Positions 8,973-18,662 are shown, counted from the first letter of the stretch. The stretch: DNA of 64,000 nt from CAKZLS01 sp963701445 (GCA_963701445.1 CAVPAM010000002.1:186001-250000); one strand, 5' to 3'. A program made the numbers and translations. The notes: generated from the sequence alone by a model not told the origin.

Positions 8973-9464
8973 ATGTGTAACCAAATTCCGCGCGATCAAT
9001 GGTCAGGACGCTTGAAATTCGGTCTAACCGCAGTGGCGCTGTGTGTCGGTATCGCTGGTTGCGGTGGCCGGATCAACACCCACGGCGACAAACTCGAGGC
9101 CGACCGTTTGACCGAGGTTGTCGTTGGCCAGCATACGAAGGATGACGTGCAGGCTATTCTCGGATCGCCCTCGTCGACCGCTCCATTCGAAGACACCTCG
9201 TGGTACTACATCAGTAATCGCACGGAAACGTTTGCCTTTCTCGCCCCCGAAGTCACCGAACAGCAGGTAGTCGTGGTCAAGTTTGACAACGTTGGCGTGG
9301 TGACGGAAATAGACACGTTGGGGCTTGATGAACGGCGTGAAGTCGACATCGTCGGTCGCGAAACACCAACCACAGGCAATGACATTTCTATTCTGGATGA
9401 GTTCATCGGCAACATTGGCCGGTTCGGGGGTGGCGAAACCGATGACCGTCTGCCCGGGCAGTAA
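8973..9464 (+). CDS. bamE: Outer membrane assembly lipoprotein BamE (SmpA/OmlA family)
   Basis: Lipoprotein of the beta-barrel assembly machinery at the outer membrane. From ATG 8973 it has a basic start, a hydrophobic stretch and a lipobox ending IAGC with the lipidated cysteine at residue 30. The SmpA/OmlA fold follows: GDKLEADRLTEVVVGQHTKDDV, ILGSPSSTAPF, WYYIS. A longer reading from ATG 8925 is open but adds 16 residues before the signal. A TTGACA at 8857-8862 may be the promoter -35, though I see no good -10. An intrinsic terminator follows at 9496. Confidence 0.9.
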   Translation: MCNQIPRDQWSGRLKFGLTAVALCVGIAGCGGRINTHGDKLEADRLTEVVVGQHTKDDVQAILGSPSSTAPFEDTSWYYISNRTETFAFLAPEVTEQQVVVVKFDNVGVVTEIDTLGLDERREVDIVGRETPTTGNDISILDEFIGNIGRFGGGETDDRLPGQ

Positions 9465-9495
9465 CCCGACGAGTTGCGGTCCCACCACGAAATAA

Positions 9496-9527
9496 CCCCC
9501 GCAAGGTTGCCCCTGCGGGGGTTTTTC
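9496..9527 (+). terminator. Intrinsic terminator of bamE
   Basis: Perfect 8-bp stem CCCCCGCA / TGCGGGGG (9496-9503 with 9514-9521) with a ten-base loop, followed by five T residues. It lies 32 bases after the bamE stop. The opposite strand reads TTATTTC after the stem, so it may also stop hppA transcription, less efficiently. Confidence 0.9.
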
Positions 9528-9546
9528 TTCTGTCCGAAAGATCGGC

Positions 9547-11649
9547 TTAGTGAGCCAACATCGCCAGCAAGAGCAGCGCGACGATATTGGTGATCTTGAT
9601 CATCGGATTGACCGCCGGACCAGCGGTATCCTTGTAGGGATCGCCCACGGTGTCGCCGGTTACAGCGGCCTTGTGAGCCTCCGAGCCTTTTCCGCCAAAG
9701 TTTCCGTCCTCGATGTACTTTTTCGCGTTGTCCCAAGCGCCGCCGCCGGCGGTCATTGAGATGGCCACGAACAAGCCCGTTACGATCACCCCGAGAAGCA
9801 TCGAGCCGACGGCGGCAAACGCTGCCGCTTTTCCGGCAATGGCAAGGATGATTCCGAACAGGACGATCGGCGCCAATACCGGCAGCAACGATGGAATGAT
9901 CATTTCCTTAATGGCCGCCTTGGTCAGCATGTCGACACACCGACCATATTCCGGCCGGCCCGTTCCCTCCATGATTCCCGGTATCTCCTTGAACTGCCGA
10001 CGAACTTCGACAACCACCGCGCTGGCGGCACGGCCCACCGCAGTCATGCCCAGGGCTCCGAACAGGTAGGGGAGCAATCCGCCGATCAGCAGACCGACAA
10101 CAACGTAGGGATTGGAGAGCGAGAAGTCGATTGTCAGGCCGGCGAAGTACGGGAACTGCTCCGGGTTGGAAATGAAGAAGTTCAAGTCCTGGGTATACGC
10201 CGCGAACAGGACCAGCGCGCCCAAGCCCGCGGAACCGATGGCGTAACCCTTGGTCACCGCCTTGGTGGTGTTACCCACCGCATCCAAGGCATCCGTGGTC
10301 TTTCTGACCTCGGCCTCGAGATCGGCCATTTCGGCGATGCCACCGGCATTATCCGTAACCGGACCGTAAGCATCCAGCGCCACGACCATGCCCGCAAGGG
10401 CCAACATCGCGGTCACGGCGATGGCGATCCCGAACAAGCCGGCCAGAAGTAGGTGACTGATGATCGCCGCGCAGATGAGCAGAGCCGGGATGGCGGTGGC
10501 CTCCATGGAGATCGCCAATCCCTGGATGATATTGGTTCCGTGACCGGTTTGGGACGCGGCCGCGATCGACCTGACGGGACGGAAGTTGGTCCCGGTATAG
10601 TACTCTGTCACCCAGATGATCAAGCCAGTCAGCACCAGTCCGATAACCCCGCAGAAGAACAGGGACCACCCAGTGAACGTCTTGACACCGACGGTGTACT
10701 CGGTGCCGAGGCCGACCACCCAGGCCGTGATCGGAAGCAACAGAACCGCCGAGATCACCGCGCAACCGACGAAGCCTTTGTACAGGGCACCCATGATGCT
10801 GTTGCTGGCACCCAGCTTAACAAAGAACGTCGACCCGACGCAGGCCAGAAGACAAACGCCGCCGATCGCCAACGGGTACATCATCATGTCCCCCATCGCG
10901 TCGGTGCCATAGAAGAAGATCGAACCCAACACCATGGTCGCAACCACCGTGACCACGTAAGTCTCGAACAGATCGGCGGCCATGCCGGCGCAGTCACCAA
11001 CGTTGTCGCCCACATTGTCGGCGATCACCGCCGGATTGCGTGGATCGTCCTCGGGAATACCCGCCTCGACCTTGCCAACCAGATCGGCGCCCACATCCGC
11101 GCCCTTGGTGAAAATACCGCCACCCAACCGGGCGAAGATGGAAATCAGGGAGGCTCCGAAGCCCAACCCCACCAATGGATCAATCAGGGCGCGCCCTTCG
11201 GCGCCCATCGCCAAAAGAAATCCATAGTAGACAGCCACGGCCAGCAACGCCAAGCCGGCCACCAGCATACCGGTTACCGCCCCCGCCTTGAAGGCAACGG
11301 AGAGCCCCTCGCCAAGGCCTTTACGGGCCGCGTCCGCGACCCGAACGTTGGCGCGCACCGAGACGTTCATCCCGATGTAACCGGTCGCCCCGGAAAGCAC
11401 GGCGCCGATGGCGTAACCGAGCGCGACGGTCCAACCCAAGAAAATGAACAGGATTATCGCGACAACGATGCCGACAATGCCGATCGTCAGGTACTGACGG
11501 TTCAGATAGGCGGCCGCCCCCTCCTGCACCGCACCAGAGATCTCCTGCATCCGAGCAGTACCCGCGCTTGCACTGAGCACGGAGCGGCTAGCGTAGACGC
11601 CATAGGCCAACGCCACGATCCCCGAGAGGATGACTATGAAATAAACCAT
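9547..11649 (-). CDS. hppA: K+-independent proton-translocating membrane pyrophosphatase
   Basis: Integral membrane pump of 700 residues and about 16 helices that couples pyrophosphate hydrolysis to proton transport. The active-site signature GADVGADLVGKVE and the acidic DNVGDNVGDCAGMAADLFE are present. The segment GNTTKAVTKGYAIGSAGLG carries lysine where K+-dependent enzymes have alanine, so this should be the K+-independent proton-pumping type known from Rhodospirillum rubrum. It is on the minus strand downstream of thiL after a 336-base gap, so it probably has its own promoter. It ends facing bamE, with a shared terminator region. Confidence 0.96.
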   Translation of the reverse strand: MVYFIVILSGIVALAYGVYASRSVLSASAGTARMQEISGAVQEGAAAYLNRQYLTIGIVGIVVAIILFIFLGWTVALGYAIGAVLSGATGYIGMNVSVRANVRVADAARKGLGEGLSVAFKAGAVTGMLVAGLALLAVAVYYGFLLAMGAEGRALIDPLVGLGFGASLISIFARLGGGIFTKGADVGADLVGKVEAGIPEDDPRNPAVIADNVGDNVGDCAGMAADLFETYVVTVVATMVLGSIFFYGTDAMGDMMMYPLAIGGVCLLACVGSTFFVKLGASNSIMGALYKGFVGCAVISAVLLLPITAWVVGLGTEYTVGVKTFTGWSLFFCGVIGLVLTGLIIWVTEYYTGTNFRPVRSIAAASQTGHGTNIIQGLAISMEATAIPALLICAAIISHLLLAGLFGIAIAVTAMLALAGMVVALDAYGPVTDNAGGIAEMADLEAEVRKTTDALDAVGNTTKAVTKGYAIGSAGLGALVLFAAYTQDLNFFISNPEQFPYFAGLTIDFSLSNPYVVVGLLIGGLLPYLFGALGMTAVGRAASAVVVEVRRQFKEIPGIMEGTGRPEYGRCVDMLTKAAIKEMIIPSLLPVLAPIVLFGIILAIAGKAAAFAAVGSMLLGVIVTGLFVAISMTAGGGAWDNAKKYIEDGNFGGKGSEAHKAAVTGDTVGDPYKDTAGPAVNPMIKITNIVALLLLAMLAH

Positions 11650-11985
11650 GCTAATTGGTCCCTTTTTTGGTTCAGACGCGCCGCCGGGAACCTTTGGAGT
11701 GATCCCCCCCGCGATGCATCGGACGTTCTACCGTCAACAAATCCGGCGAAAAATGCCAGATGCCGCGAGATAACGCAACATGCGACTGTTGCAACGCAGC
11801 AATCTTTTTCGCTGTTGTCTGTCTTTCCGGTTCACGTTCAAAGTGCGTTAAGCGATCGACTGAAACTGCGGGTGATGAATATTGAGAAAATCCGCTTGCT
11901 GAAAACCGACACGAACATCCGTGCGCAATGATCGCACGCGGAAAACAGCTGCTGAATATCGGCTGTCCTGGAGTTTGAGCGGTCT
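11650..11985 (-). other. Intergenic region upstream of hppA
   Basis: 336 bases between the thiL stop and the hppA start, both on the minus strand. Reading frames here have no family character. No tRNA, riboswitch core or strong hairpin with a T run was recognised. It presumably holds the hppA promoter; I could not identify convincing -35/-10 boxes. Confidence 0.5.
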
Positions 11986-13002
11986 TCAGAAGTGTCGGTA
12001 GCCTTGTGATCGCAGGTTCATTGAACAACCATTCGCTCCCACCACGCTTACGCGCGCCGGGGCGCCGGTCGGGGACCGTTTATCGACGTGGCCAATCGCC
12101 GTGAGCGGCACGTCCAGCTTCTGGGAGATCGCCTGAATCCCGTCGGCGAGTTCCGGCGACACCGAGAAAACCAATTCGTAATCGTCTCCGCCGGTCAAAA
12201 CCAGGGCGAGGAGATCGGGGTCGGCGTCAATTGCGATCTTGGCGGGTAAGGATAGCGGCACCAGGGAAGCTTCGATGGATGCCGTGACATTCGACGCGAC
12301 GCATACGTGCTCGATGTCGGCCACCAGACCATCGGAAACGTCGGCGACGCCGCGCGCGATTTCGCTCAGGTGTCGCCCCAGTTCCGTCCTGGCGCCGGGG
12401 AAACGATATCGGTCGGCGAGCCAATTGCCAAGGTCCGCGGGTAAAGTTGACAACTCACCTTGAATATATCTCAAGCCCAACGCGGCGTCTCCGATCGTGC
12501 CGGAAACGTAGATGAGATCCCCGGGGCGCGCCGTGGAACGGCGCAATTCCGCCCCCGTTCTGACCGTCCCCATTGCCGTCACGGTCACGCAGAGCGGTCC
12601 GGGCGAGGCAACGGTATCGCCGCCAACCAGCGTGATTCCGGCCACCCCCTGATCCAAGGCCAATCGGCTGGCAAACCCATCAAGCCAGGATTCGATCCGG
12701 TCTCGATGCCAATTCATTGGTAACGCCAGTGACAAGGTATAGGCACGAGGACACGCACCCATCGCCGCCAGGTCGGAGAGGTTGACCGCCAGCGCTTTTC
12801 GGGCGATGGCGTCCGGAGGATCGGACGGGAGGAAATGAACTCCGGAAACGATGGTATCGGTCGTCACCACCATGCTGTGACCGGACGCCACCGAAATTAC
12901 GGCGGCGTCGTCCGAAAGGGCGAAAGCCCCCTTTTCTCCCTCCGCCAATGGAACGAAATAGCGGGAGATCAGTTCGAACTCGTTCAGTTTATCGGAGCCC
13001 AT
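11986..13002 (-). CDS. thiL: Thiamine-monophosphate kinase ThiL
   Basis: Phosphorylates thiamine monophosphate to the active diphosphate cofactor. 338 residues of the AIR-synthase-like ATP-dependent fold: GSDKLNEFELISRYF, DDAAVI, TTDTIVSGVHF, the metal/ATP loop AVNLSDLAAMGA, LVGGDTVASPG, VADVSDGLVADI and GGDDYELVF. An open frame continues upstream, but ATG 13002 gives the family start. It overlaps the nusB end by 14 bases, fitting the common ribH-nusB-thiL order, so it is likely co-transcribed with the riboflavin genes. Confidence 0.94.
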   Translation of the reverse strand: MGSDKLNEFELISRYFVPLAEGEKGAFALSDDAAVISVASGHSMVVTTDTIVSGVHFLPSDPPDAIARKALAVNLSDLAAMGACPRAYTLSLALPMNWHRDRIESWLDGFASRLALDQGVAGITLVGGDTVASPGPLCVTVTAMGTVRTGAELRRSTARPGDLIYVSGTIGDAALGLRYIQGELSTLPADLGNWLADRYRFPGARTELGRHLSEIARGVADVSDGLVADIEHVCVASNVTASIEASLVPLSLPAKIAIDADPDLLALVLTGGDDYELVFSVSPELADGIQAISQKLDVPLTAIGHVDKRSPTGAPARVSVVGANGCSMNLRSQGYRHF

Positions 13003-13486
13003 TCGCTTTGTCCGGCACCTGTTCCGCCGGCCGGAAAACATGAGAAAGCCGGTCGAGAACCGCATTTACGAGAGCAGGTTCCTTGCCGGCAAAGAATGCG
13101 TGTGCCAGGTCGACGTATTCGTTGATAACCACTTTCGAGGGTACCGCGGAGGCCATCTTCAATTCATAGGCCCCCGCTCGCAGTAACGCCCGCAAAAGGA
13201 TTTCAAGCCGCCCGATGCTGTGGCCGCCAGATAAGGCTCCATCCAGTGCGACATCCATCGCCGACTTCTGGGCGGACACACCCAACACCAGATCATCGAG
13301 CATCCGCCGATCGGGATCGGGAAGTTCGAGTCCCGGATCGGCTCCCGACCAGCGCTTATCGCTGAACCCTCGAAGCACATCCTCGGGAGCGGCGTCGGCG
13401 AGTTCGATCTGATAGAGGGCCTGCACGGCGGCCAAGCGAGTCGCGCTGCGCCGCCCGCGGGTCGAATCCCGGGAATCACCGGTCAT
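12989..13486 (-). CDS. nusB: Transcription antitermination factor NusB
   Basis: RNA-binding protein that joins NusE/S10 at boxA in rRNA antitermination. 165 residues from ATG 13486. It has the start RRSATRLAAVQALYQIEL and the end VVINEYVDLAHAFF...PALVNAVLDRLS, the two most conserved regions of the family. The start codon overlaps the ribH stop as ATGA, so translation is coupled. A longer open frame upstream (to 13684) is ribH read in a wrong frame and is not used. Confidence 0.94.
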   Translation of the reverse strand: MTGDSRDSTRGRRSATRLAAVQALYQIELADAAPEDVLRGFSDKRWSGADPGLELPDPDRRMLDDLVLGVSAQKSAMDVALDGALSGGHSIGRLEILLRALLRAGAYELKMASAVPSKVVINEYVDLAHAFFAGKEPALVNAVLDRLSHVFRPAEQVPDKANGLR

Positions 13487-13948
13487 TTCGATGTCGGGCA
13501 AAACGATTGCCTCAATGCCATCATCCGGAGGCAGGCAACCGCCGCTTCGGCACCTTTGTTTTTCTCGTTTACGGCGGCGCGAACACGAGCCTGCTCGTAT
13601 GTGCCGCAAGTCAACACCCCGAAGCCGAGAGCCAGGCAATGGTCGAGGGAGAGACGCATCAGGGCGTTGCTCGCCTCCCGACAAATATGGTCATAGTGGT
13701 CTGTTTCGCCACGAATGACACATCCCAGAGCGATAAAGCCATCATACCGCTCGGTGTTGCTATCTACATCCATCGAACGCAGGGCCAGTCGGATCGCGGC
13801 GGGAATTCTCAAAAACACCCGGAACCGAAATTCGCGAACTTCTCACATTCGCTTCGTGCAATACCGCCGTTGCCCCCTCCACCAATTGGTCCGCGATGTC
13901 TTCGTAGAATCGGGCCTCGACAATCAGGACTCGTCGATCTGCGTTCAT
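13483..13948 (-). pseudogene. ribH: ribH, lumazine synthase, frame broken by one extra base
   Basis: Lumazine synthase condenses 5-amino-6-ribitylaminouracil with dihydroxybutanone phosphate, the penultimate riboflavin step. The N-terminal part (RRVLIVEARFYEDIADQLV...RISVPGVFE) is in one frame from ATG 13948. The remainder (IPAAIRLAL, the substrate loop GFIALGCVIRGETDHYDHI, LTCGTYEQA) is in the next. Dropping one base of the AA/TT at 13804-13807 restores PGVFEIPAAIRLAL and a 154-residue protein, the normal length. All conserved motifs survive on both sides. The start overlaps ribBA by four bases. Sequencing error is the likelier cause; a true recent mutation cannot be excluded. Confidence 0.9.
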
Positions 13949-15084
13949 GATTCCACCGAGGTTGCGCCTATGGGTTGCTGGCCGCTTATCCTCAGGCCGT
14001 AGCCCTGGAGGCCAATGATGGTTCGCCGCGTATTGGACAAAAGAACGAGTTCTCGAACACCCAGATCCAGCAGTATCTGGGCGCCGACACCGTAGTCTCG
14101 AAGTTGCGGAGCTTTTTCCTCTTCCCCCGATATTCTTGCCCGGACGCGGTCGGACAAAGCCGTCTTATACGGTTCCCGAAGAAAAACGACGACGCCACGG
14201 CCGGCCTGGTCGATCATTTCCATGGCCTGCCGGAGTTCCTGGGCCTTTCCCGTGCTGGTATCCCCGAGAGCATCCTCCAGGACATTGAAGGCATGCATGC
14301 GAACGAGAACCGGACCTTCCCCGTCGAGATCCCCTTTCACGAGAGCCAGATGCTCCGCGAAGGCAACCCTGTTCACATATACCAGCATACGAAAGCCGTC
14401 GCCATACAAGCTCTCGAACGGAGCCTCCAGAATTCGCTCCACGGTACGATCGTGGCGCAAGCGATAGGCGATTAGATCCGCGATCGTCCCTATTTTGAGA
14501 CCATGAGCCTCGGCGAACCGAACCAGGTCGGGCATTCGCGCCATGGTTCCATCGTCGTTCATGATTTCGCAGATCACCCCCGCGGGGTTCAGTCCGGCCA
14601 ACCTTGCGATATCCACGGCGGCTTCGGTATGACCGGCGCGGACCAGTACGCCCCCATCCCTGGCTTCCAATGGGAACACGTGACCCGGCGCGACGATGTC
14701 GCCACTGTTCTTGGTCGGATCGATGGCAACGGCAATGGTTCGGGCCCTGTCGGACGCGGAGATACCCGTTGTCACGCCATCTCGTGCTTCGATCGACACG
14801 GTAAACGCCGTTTCATGCCGCGACGTGTTTTTACGCGCCATGGGAGGCAAACTGAGGGCCTCGACCCGCTGATGGGTGAGCGCCAGGCAAACCAGGCCGC
14901 GCCCATACTTTGCCATGAAATTGATCGCGTCCGGCGTCGCCATCTGGGCCGGAACGACGATGTCTCCCTCGTTCTCCCGGTCCTCGTCGTCCACAAGGAT
15001 GAACATCCGGCCGTTTCGCGCGTCCTCGATGATGTCCTCGATGGAGGATAGATTATGGGGCCGGCTCAAGGTCTCACTCCGCAT
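13945..15084 (-). CDS. ribBA: 3,4-dihydroxy-2-butanone-4-phosphate synthase with degenerate GTP cyclohydrolase II domain
   Basis: The N-terminal half (about 1-205) is a complete RibB, converting ribulose 5-phosphate to dihydroxybutanone phosphate: DDEDRENEGD, RAGHTEAAVDIARLAG, ICEIMNDDG. The C-terminal half (about 210-379) keeps the GTP cyclohydrolase II fold (VRMHAFNVLEDALGD, QLRDYGVGAQILLDLGV). It lacks the zinc-binding cysteines (C-x10-C-x-C) and the GRGIGL arginine region, so GTP cyclohydrolase activity is unlikely. Such RibB-with-inactive-RibA fusions are known. ATG 15084 is used because the upstream open frame runs into ribE. It overlaps ribE by 11 bases and ribH by 4. Confidence 0.93.
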   Translation of the reverse strand: MRSETLSRPHNLSSIEDIIEDARNGRMFILVDDEDRENEGDIVVPAQMATPDAINFMAKYGRGLVCLALTHQRVEALSLPPMARKNTSRHETAFTVSIEARDGVTTGISASDRARTIAVAIDPTKNSGDIVAPGHVFPLEARDGGVLVRAGHTEAAVDIARLAGLNPAGVICEIMNDDGTMARMPDLVRFAEAHGLKIGTIADLIAYRLRHDRTVERILEAPFESLYGDGFRMLVYVNRVAFAEHLALVKGDLDGEGPVLVRMHAFNVLEDALGDTSTGKAQELRQAMEMIDQAGRGVVVFLREPYKTALSDRVRARISGEEEKAPQLRDYGVGAQILLDLGVRELVLLSNTRRTIIGLQGYGLRISGQQPIGATSVES

Positions 15085-15661
15085 CGAGGAGGCGGGCCAC
15101 ATACCGTGCCAGCATGTCCACTTCCAAATTGACCCTGCCGCCAGGCGCCGCTGCTCCGAGCGTGGTGACGGCAAGGGTATGAGGGATGACGTTAACGGCA
15201 AACCGGTTGCCGGCCACCTCGTTGACGGTAAGGGACACGCCGTCCAAGGCAACGGATCCTTTTTCCGCCATGAACCCGCGCAATGCTTCCGGCACCTGGA
15301 ATTCAATTCGTCGAGAGTCCTTGGCGGGGGTGACAGAAACGACACTCGCGACCCCATCGATATGTCCGGACACGATGTGTCCTCCCAGTTCATCACCCAC
15401 CTTCAATGCCCGCTCCAAATTCACCAAGGTTCCGTCTTTCCAATCCCCGATCGTCGTGCGGGCCAGCGTTTCTCCCGATACGGTTACGGCGAACCAGTCG
15501 CTACCCTTGTCAATGACCGTCAGGCATACGCCCGAGCAACATATGGAGGCGCCCGCCTGAACACTGCTCATATCGTAGCGCGTTTCGATTTCCAGCCTGA
15601 CGTCGCCCTGACCGCGAACGGAGCGAACGGCCCCGACATCCGTGATAATTCCCGTAAACAT
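15074..15661 (-). CDS. ribE: Riboflavin synthase (alpha subunit)
   Basis: Dismutates two lumazines to riboflavin. 195 residues containing the two duplicated lumazine-binding barrels: MFTGIITDVGAV with SICCSGVCLTV in the first, and GGHIVSGHIDG with VALDGVSLTVNEV in the second. The C-terminal trimerisation helix (NLEVDMLARYVARLL) is intact. It lies nine bases after ribD and overlaps ribBA, so it is a mid-operon gene. No FMN riboswitch was recognised upstream of any rib gene here. Confidence 0.95.
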   Translation of the reverse strand: MFTGIITDVGAVRSVRGQGDVRLEIETRYDMSSVQAGASICCSGVCLTVIDKGSDWFAVTVSGETLARTTIGDWKDGTLVNLERALKVGDELGGHIVSGHIDGVASVVSVTPAKDSRRIEFQVPEALRGFMAEKGSVALDGVSLTVNEVAGNRFAVNVIPHTLAVTTLGAAAPGGRVNLEVDMLARYVARLLDAE

Positions 15662-15670
15662 AGTGTGCCC

Positions 15671-16798
15671 TCAATCGCGACGGCTGTAGACTTCCAGCAC
15701 GTCCTCTCCGATCCCTGTCACGCTCGACCGGGTAAAGCACGGCAGATCGAGCAAAGACGCGCTACCGAGCGCGGCGGCGGCCGGCACACCGTCTCCCCCC
15801 ATGACCCTGGGAGCATGAAACCACGTCAACCGATCCACCAACCCGGCGGTCAAGTAGGATGCCGCGATGTCACCGCCACCTTCGATCAGTACCCGGGTGA
15901 TCCCGCGTTCCACGAGCGCGCCCGCCACCTCCGCCGGGCGCGGATGACCGCGATCATCGGCTGCAACTTCAATGACCGTGACCCCTTTTTCCTCCAGGGC
16001 TCGACGGCGTCGAGGATCTTGGCCGGGGGTCGTGACAACCCACGTCAGCGAGTGGCGGGCTGTTTCTATCAATTTCATCGACGGAGTCAAACGCAGTCGA
16101 CCGTCAACGACAATCCGTATGGGTGACCGTTCCTCCATGCCCGGCAGCCGGCAGGTCAAGACGGGGTCGTCGGTCAATGCGGTCCCCGAACCAATCAAGA
16201 TCGCGTCATGGTCCGCGCGCAGCCGATGCGCCAGGGCGCGCGCGGAGGTACCGGTAATCCAACGGCTCTCACCCGTTCGAGTGGCGATACGGCCATCCAA
16301 CGTGGTCGCGGCCTTGAGCGTAAAAAGGGGCCGGCGGGCCGTCACCGAAAGAAAAAAACCAGCGTTTGCCTTGGCCGCCGCTTCGCGGCACACACCGGTC
16401 GTTACGGGAATGCCGGCATTTCTCAGCCGATCGATCCCCTTTCCCGAGACGCGTGGGTCCGGATCCTCTATCGCGACCACCGCTCGCGCGATACCGGCGG
16501 AAACGAGGGCTTCCGTACAGGGTCCCGTTTCACCATGATGGTCGCAGGGTTCGAGGCTGATGTAGGCCGTCGCCCCGCGAGACGCGGGCCCGGCCCGTCG
16601 CAAGGCCTCCGTCTCGGAGTGCGGACGGCCTCCCGGTTGGGTCCAACCACGCCCTATGACCTTATTTCCACTTACGAGAATGCATCCGACGGCCGGATTG
16701 GGCCACGCATTTCCGAGAGCGCGGCTTGCGAGCGCCAAGGCGGCTCGCATGAACTGATTGTCATCCTCGGTGGCCTCGGACCCGGCGTCAACCGTCAC
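15671..16798 (-). CDS. ribD: Bifunctional riboflavin deaminase/reductase RibD
   Basis: Deaminates and then reduces the pyrimidine intermediate of riboflavin synthesis. Residues about 15-150 are the zinc deaminase: PHSETEAL supplies the histidine and catalytic glutamate, and LEPCDHHGETGPC the two zinc cysteines. Residues about 155-375 are the NADPH reductase: LKAATTLDGRIAT, GSGTALTDDP, RIVVDGRLR, VLIEGGGDIAASYL. Length is 375, typical. It overlaps nrdR by 11 bases, the classical nrdR-ribD pair. Confidence 0.95.
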   Translation of the reverse strand: MTVDAGSEATEDDNQFMRAALALASRALGNAWPNPAVGCILVSGNKVIGRGWTQPGGRPHSETEALRRAGPASRGATAYISLEPCDHHGETGPCTEALVSAGIARAVVAIEDPDPRVSGKGIDRLRNAGIPVTTGVCREAAAKANAGFFLSVTARRPLFTLKAATTLDGRIATRTGESRWITGTSARALAHRLRADHDAILIGSGTALTDDPVLTCRLPGMEERSPIRIVVDGRLRLTPSMKLIETARHSLTWVVTTPGQDPRRRRALEEKGVTVIEVAADDRGHPRPAEVAGALVERGITRVLIEGGGDIAASYLTAGLVDRLTWFHAPRVMGGDGVPAAAALGSASLLDLPCFTRSSVTGIGEDVLEVYSRRD

Positions 16799-17241
16799 CG
16801 AGTGTCTCCACGAATTCCTCGAAGTCCTTGGCCTCTCTGAAATTTCTGTAGACGGATGCGAACCGGACGTAGGCCACTTGGTCTAAGTGGGCCAGCTGGT
16901 CCATGGCCATCTCACCGATCACCTTCGAGGGGATTTCGGACTCTCCCAGTGTCTCGAGGCGCCGCTGGATACTGTTGACAACGCGTTCGATCCGATCGTC
17001 GTCGACGGGTCGTTTTTGCAGCGCGATCCGTAAGGAGCGGAATAGCTTGTCTCGATCGAAGGGGGCCTTGTCGCCACTTTTTTTGACGACGGTCAATTCC
17101 CGCAGGTGGACACGCTCGAAGGTTGTCCATCGGGCCCCGCACGCCGGACAATACCGTCGCCGGCGGATCGCCGCGTTGTCTTCGGTCGGACGCGAAGTCC
17201 TTCACTTGGGTATCTTCATGGCCGCAAAACGGACAACGCAT
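16788..17241 (-). pseudogene. nrdR: nrdR, ribonucleotide reductase repressor, frame broken by one extra base
   Basis: NrdR represses ribonucleotide reductase genes through a zinc ribbon and an ATP-cone. The zinc ribbon opens in one frame from ATG 17241 (MRCPFCGHEDTQVKD) and then breaks. In the adjacent frame the rest follows directly: SRPTEDNAAI, RYCPACGARWTTFERV, then the ATP-cone VVKKSGDKAPFDRDKL to VAYVRFASVYRNF. Removing one base of the pair at 17195-17196 gives 150 residues, the family length, with all four zinc cysteines. As written, the only long frame lacks the zinc finger. Likely a base-calling error. Confidence 0.9.
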
Positions 17242-17327
17242 GCATTCAGTCCTTGGTTATGTCCGCTGGGACCCGCGGTCGATCCGTACGCGGCATGGGT
17301 CTCTCATGGCTTTCTCTCGTCGAAGCC

Positions 17328-18639
17328 TCAGGTTTGTGCGTAAATCGGGTACCTTCGGCAGAGCTCGATGACCTCGGCCCGGGCGGCGTCTTCAGCTTCC
17401 GAGTTATCATCGGGCTTGGCCGCGAGGCCGTCCAGTACATCGGCGATCAACTCGCCCACTCGATAGAATTCCGCGACCCCGAAATCCACGCGTCGTTCCG
17501 GCCGGAGAGCCCACGCGAATTCCCGAGGTGACCATCGGTTTGGCGGGATCGAATGGTATGGCGTTCTTGTTGCACGTCAGATTGGCGCGGCCGAGACTCT
17601 CCTCCGCTGCCTTTCCGGTCACGGACCGGGATCGCAGATCCACCAGCGCGAGATGAGTATCGGTTCCCCCGGAGACGATACTGAACCCACGCGCGGCCAA
17701 AGCCGCCGCCAAGGCTTTTGCATTTTCCACAACGGCTTGCGCGTATATCTTAAACTCGGGCCGAAGCGCCTCGCCAAAAGCCACGGCCTTGGCGGCGATG
17801 ACATGCATCAACGGTCCGCCCTGCAACCCGGGGAAAACGGCCGAATTGAATTTCTTGCCGAGTTCGGGATCGCGAGAGAGGATCATGCCGCCTCTCGGGC
17901 CTCGCAATGTCTTATGCGTTGTGGTGGTAACGACATGGGCGTGGGGAAACGGGCTTGGATGAACACCGGCCGCGACTAACCCTGAGAAATGGGCCATGTC
18001 GACCATGAAGTATGCGTCCACCTCATCGGCGATGGCGCGGAATTTCGCGAAATCGATGATCCGGGCATAAGCCGATCCACCGGCGACAATGACCCTTGGC
18101 CGATGTTCCCGGGCGAGAGCCCTCACCTCGTCATAGTCGATCCGCGCGTCCTCCCTGCGAACCCCGTACTGGACGGCATTCATCCATTTCCCGGACATTG
18201 CCGGCGCCGCGCCATGGGTGAGGTGCCCGCCCGCCGCCAGCGACATTCCCAACAGGGTGTCTCCGGGCTTCATCAGGGCGAGATAGACGGCGCCGTTAGC
18301 TTGAGCCCCGGAGTGCGGCTGGACGTTGACAAACTCGCAGCCAAACAGAGATTGAGCGCGCTCGATCGCCAAACTCTCGACCCTGTCGACGAACTCACAG
18401 CCGCCATAGTAGCGGCGCCCAGGATAGCCCTCGGCGTACTTGTTCGTCATCACCGACCCCTGCGCCTCGAGAACCGCGCGCGAAACGATGTTTTCCGAGG
18501 CGATGAGCTCAATATGTTCTTGTTCGCGCTTGAGCTCCGCCCGAATGGCGGAGTCGACCGATGGATCGGCCTCAGCCAGAGGCCTCGAGAAAAATCCTTC
18601 GTGAGTGTCCTGTGGATGTTCAGCTTTTGCCGTTGACAT
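17328..18639 (-). pseudogene. glyA: glyA, serine hydroxymethyltransferase, frame broken near the C-terminus
   Basis: PLP enzyme interconverting serine and glycine and charging tetrahydrofolate with one-carbon units. The main frame from ATG 18639 is fully conserved for about 385 residues: ELIASENIVS, GHLTHG, the PLP lysine in VTTTTHKTLRGPRGG, and SGIRVGSPAGTTRGF. It then shifts because GGATTTCGGGG should read GGATTCGGGG (extra base at 17482-17484). The correct continuation, GVAEFYRVGELIADVLDGL to LCRRYPIYAQT and a stop at 17328, lies one frame over. The restored length is 436. An essential single-copy enzyme in most bacteria, so sequence error is suspected. Confidence 0.92.
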
Positions 18640-18662
18640 TCTGTGGGACCCTTTGCCGTTCG

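Noticed and set aside
10453..11931. Long open frame (492 codons) on the plus strand opposite hppA
   Set aside because: hppA on the other strand is fully conserved; the plus-strand product is rich in His, Arg, Gln and Asp, typical of an antisense shadow in GC-rich DNA.
14876..16126. 416-codon plus-strand frame across ribBA, ribE and ribD
   Set aside because: Shadow of three overlapping, well-conserved minus-strand genes.
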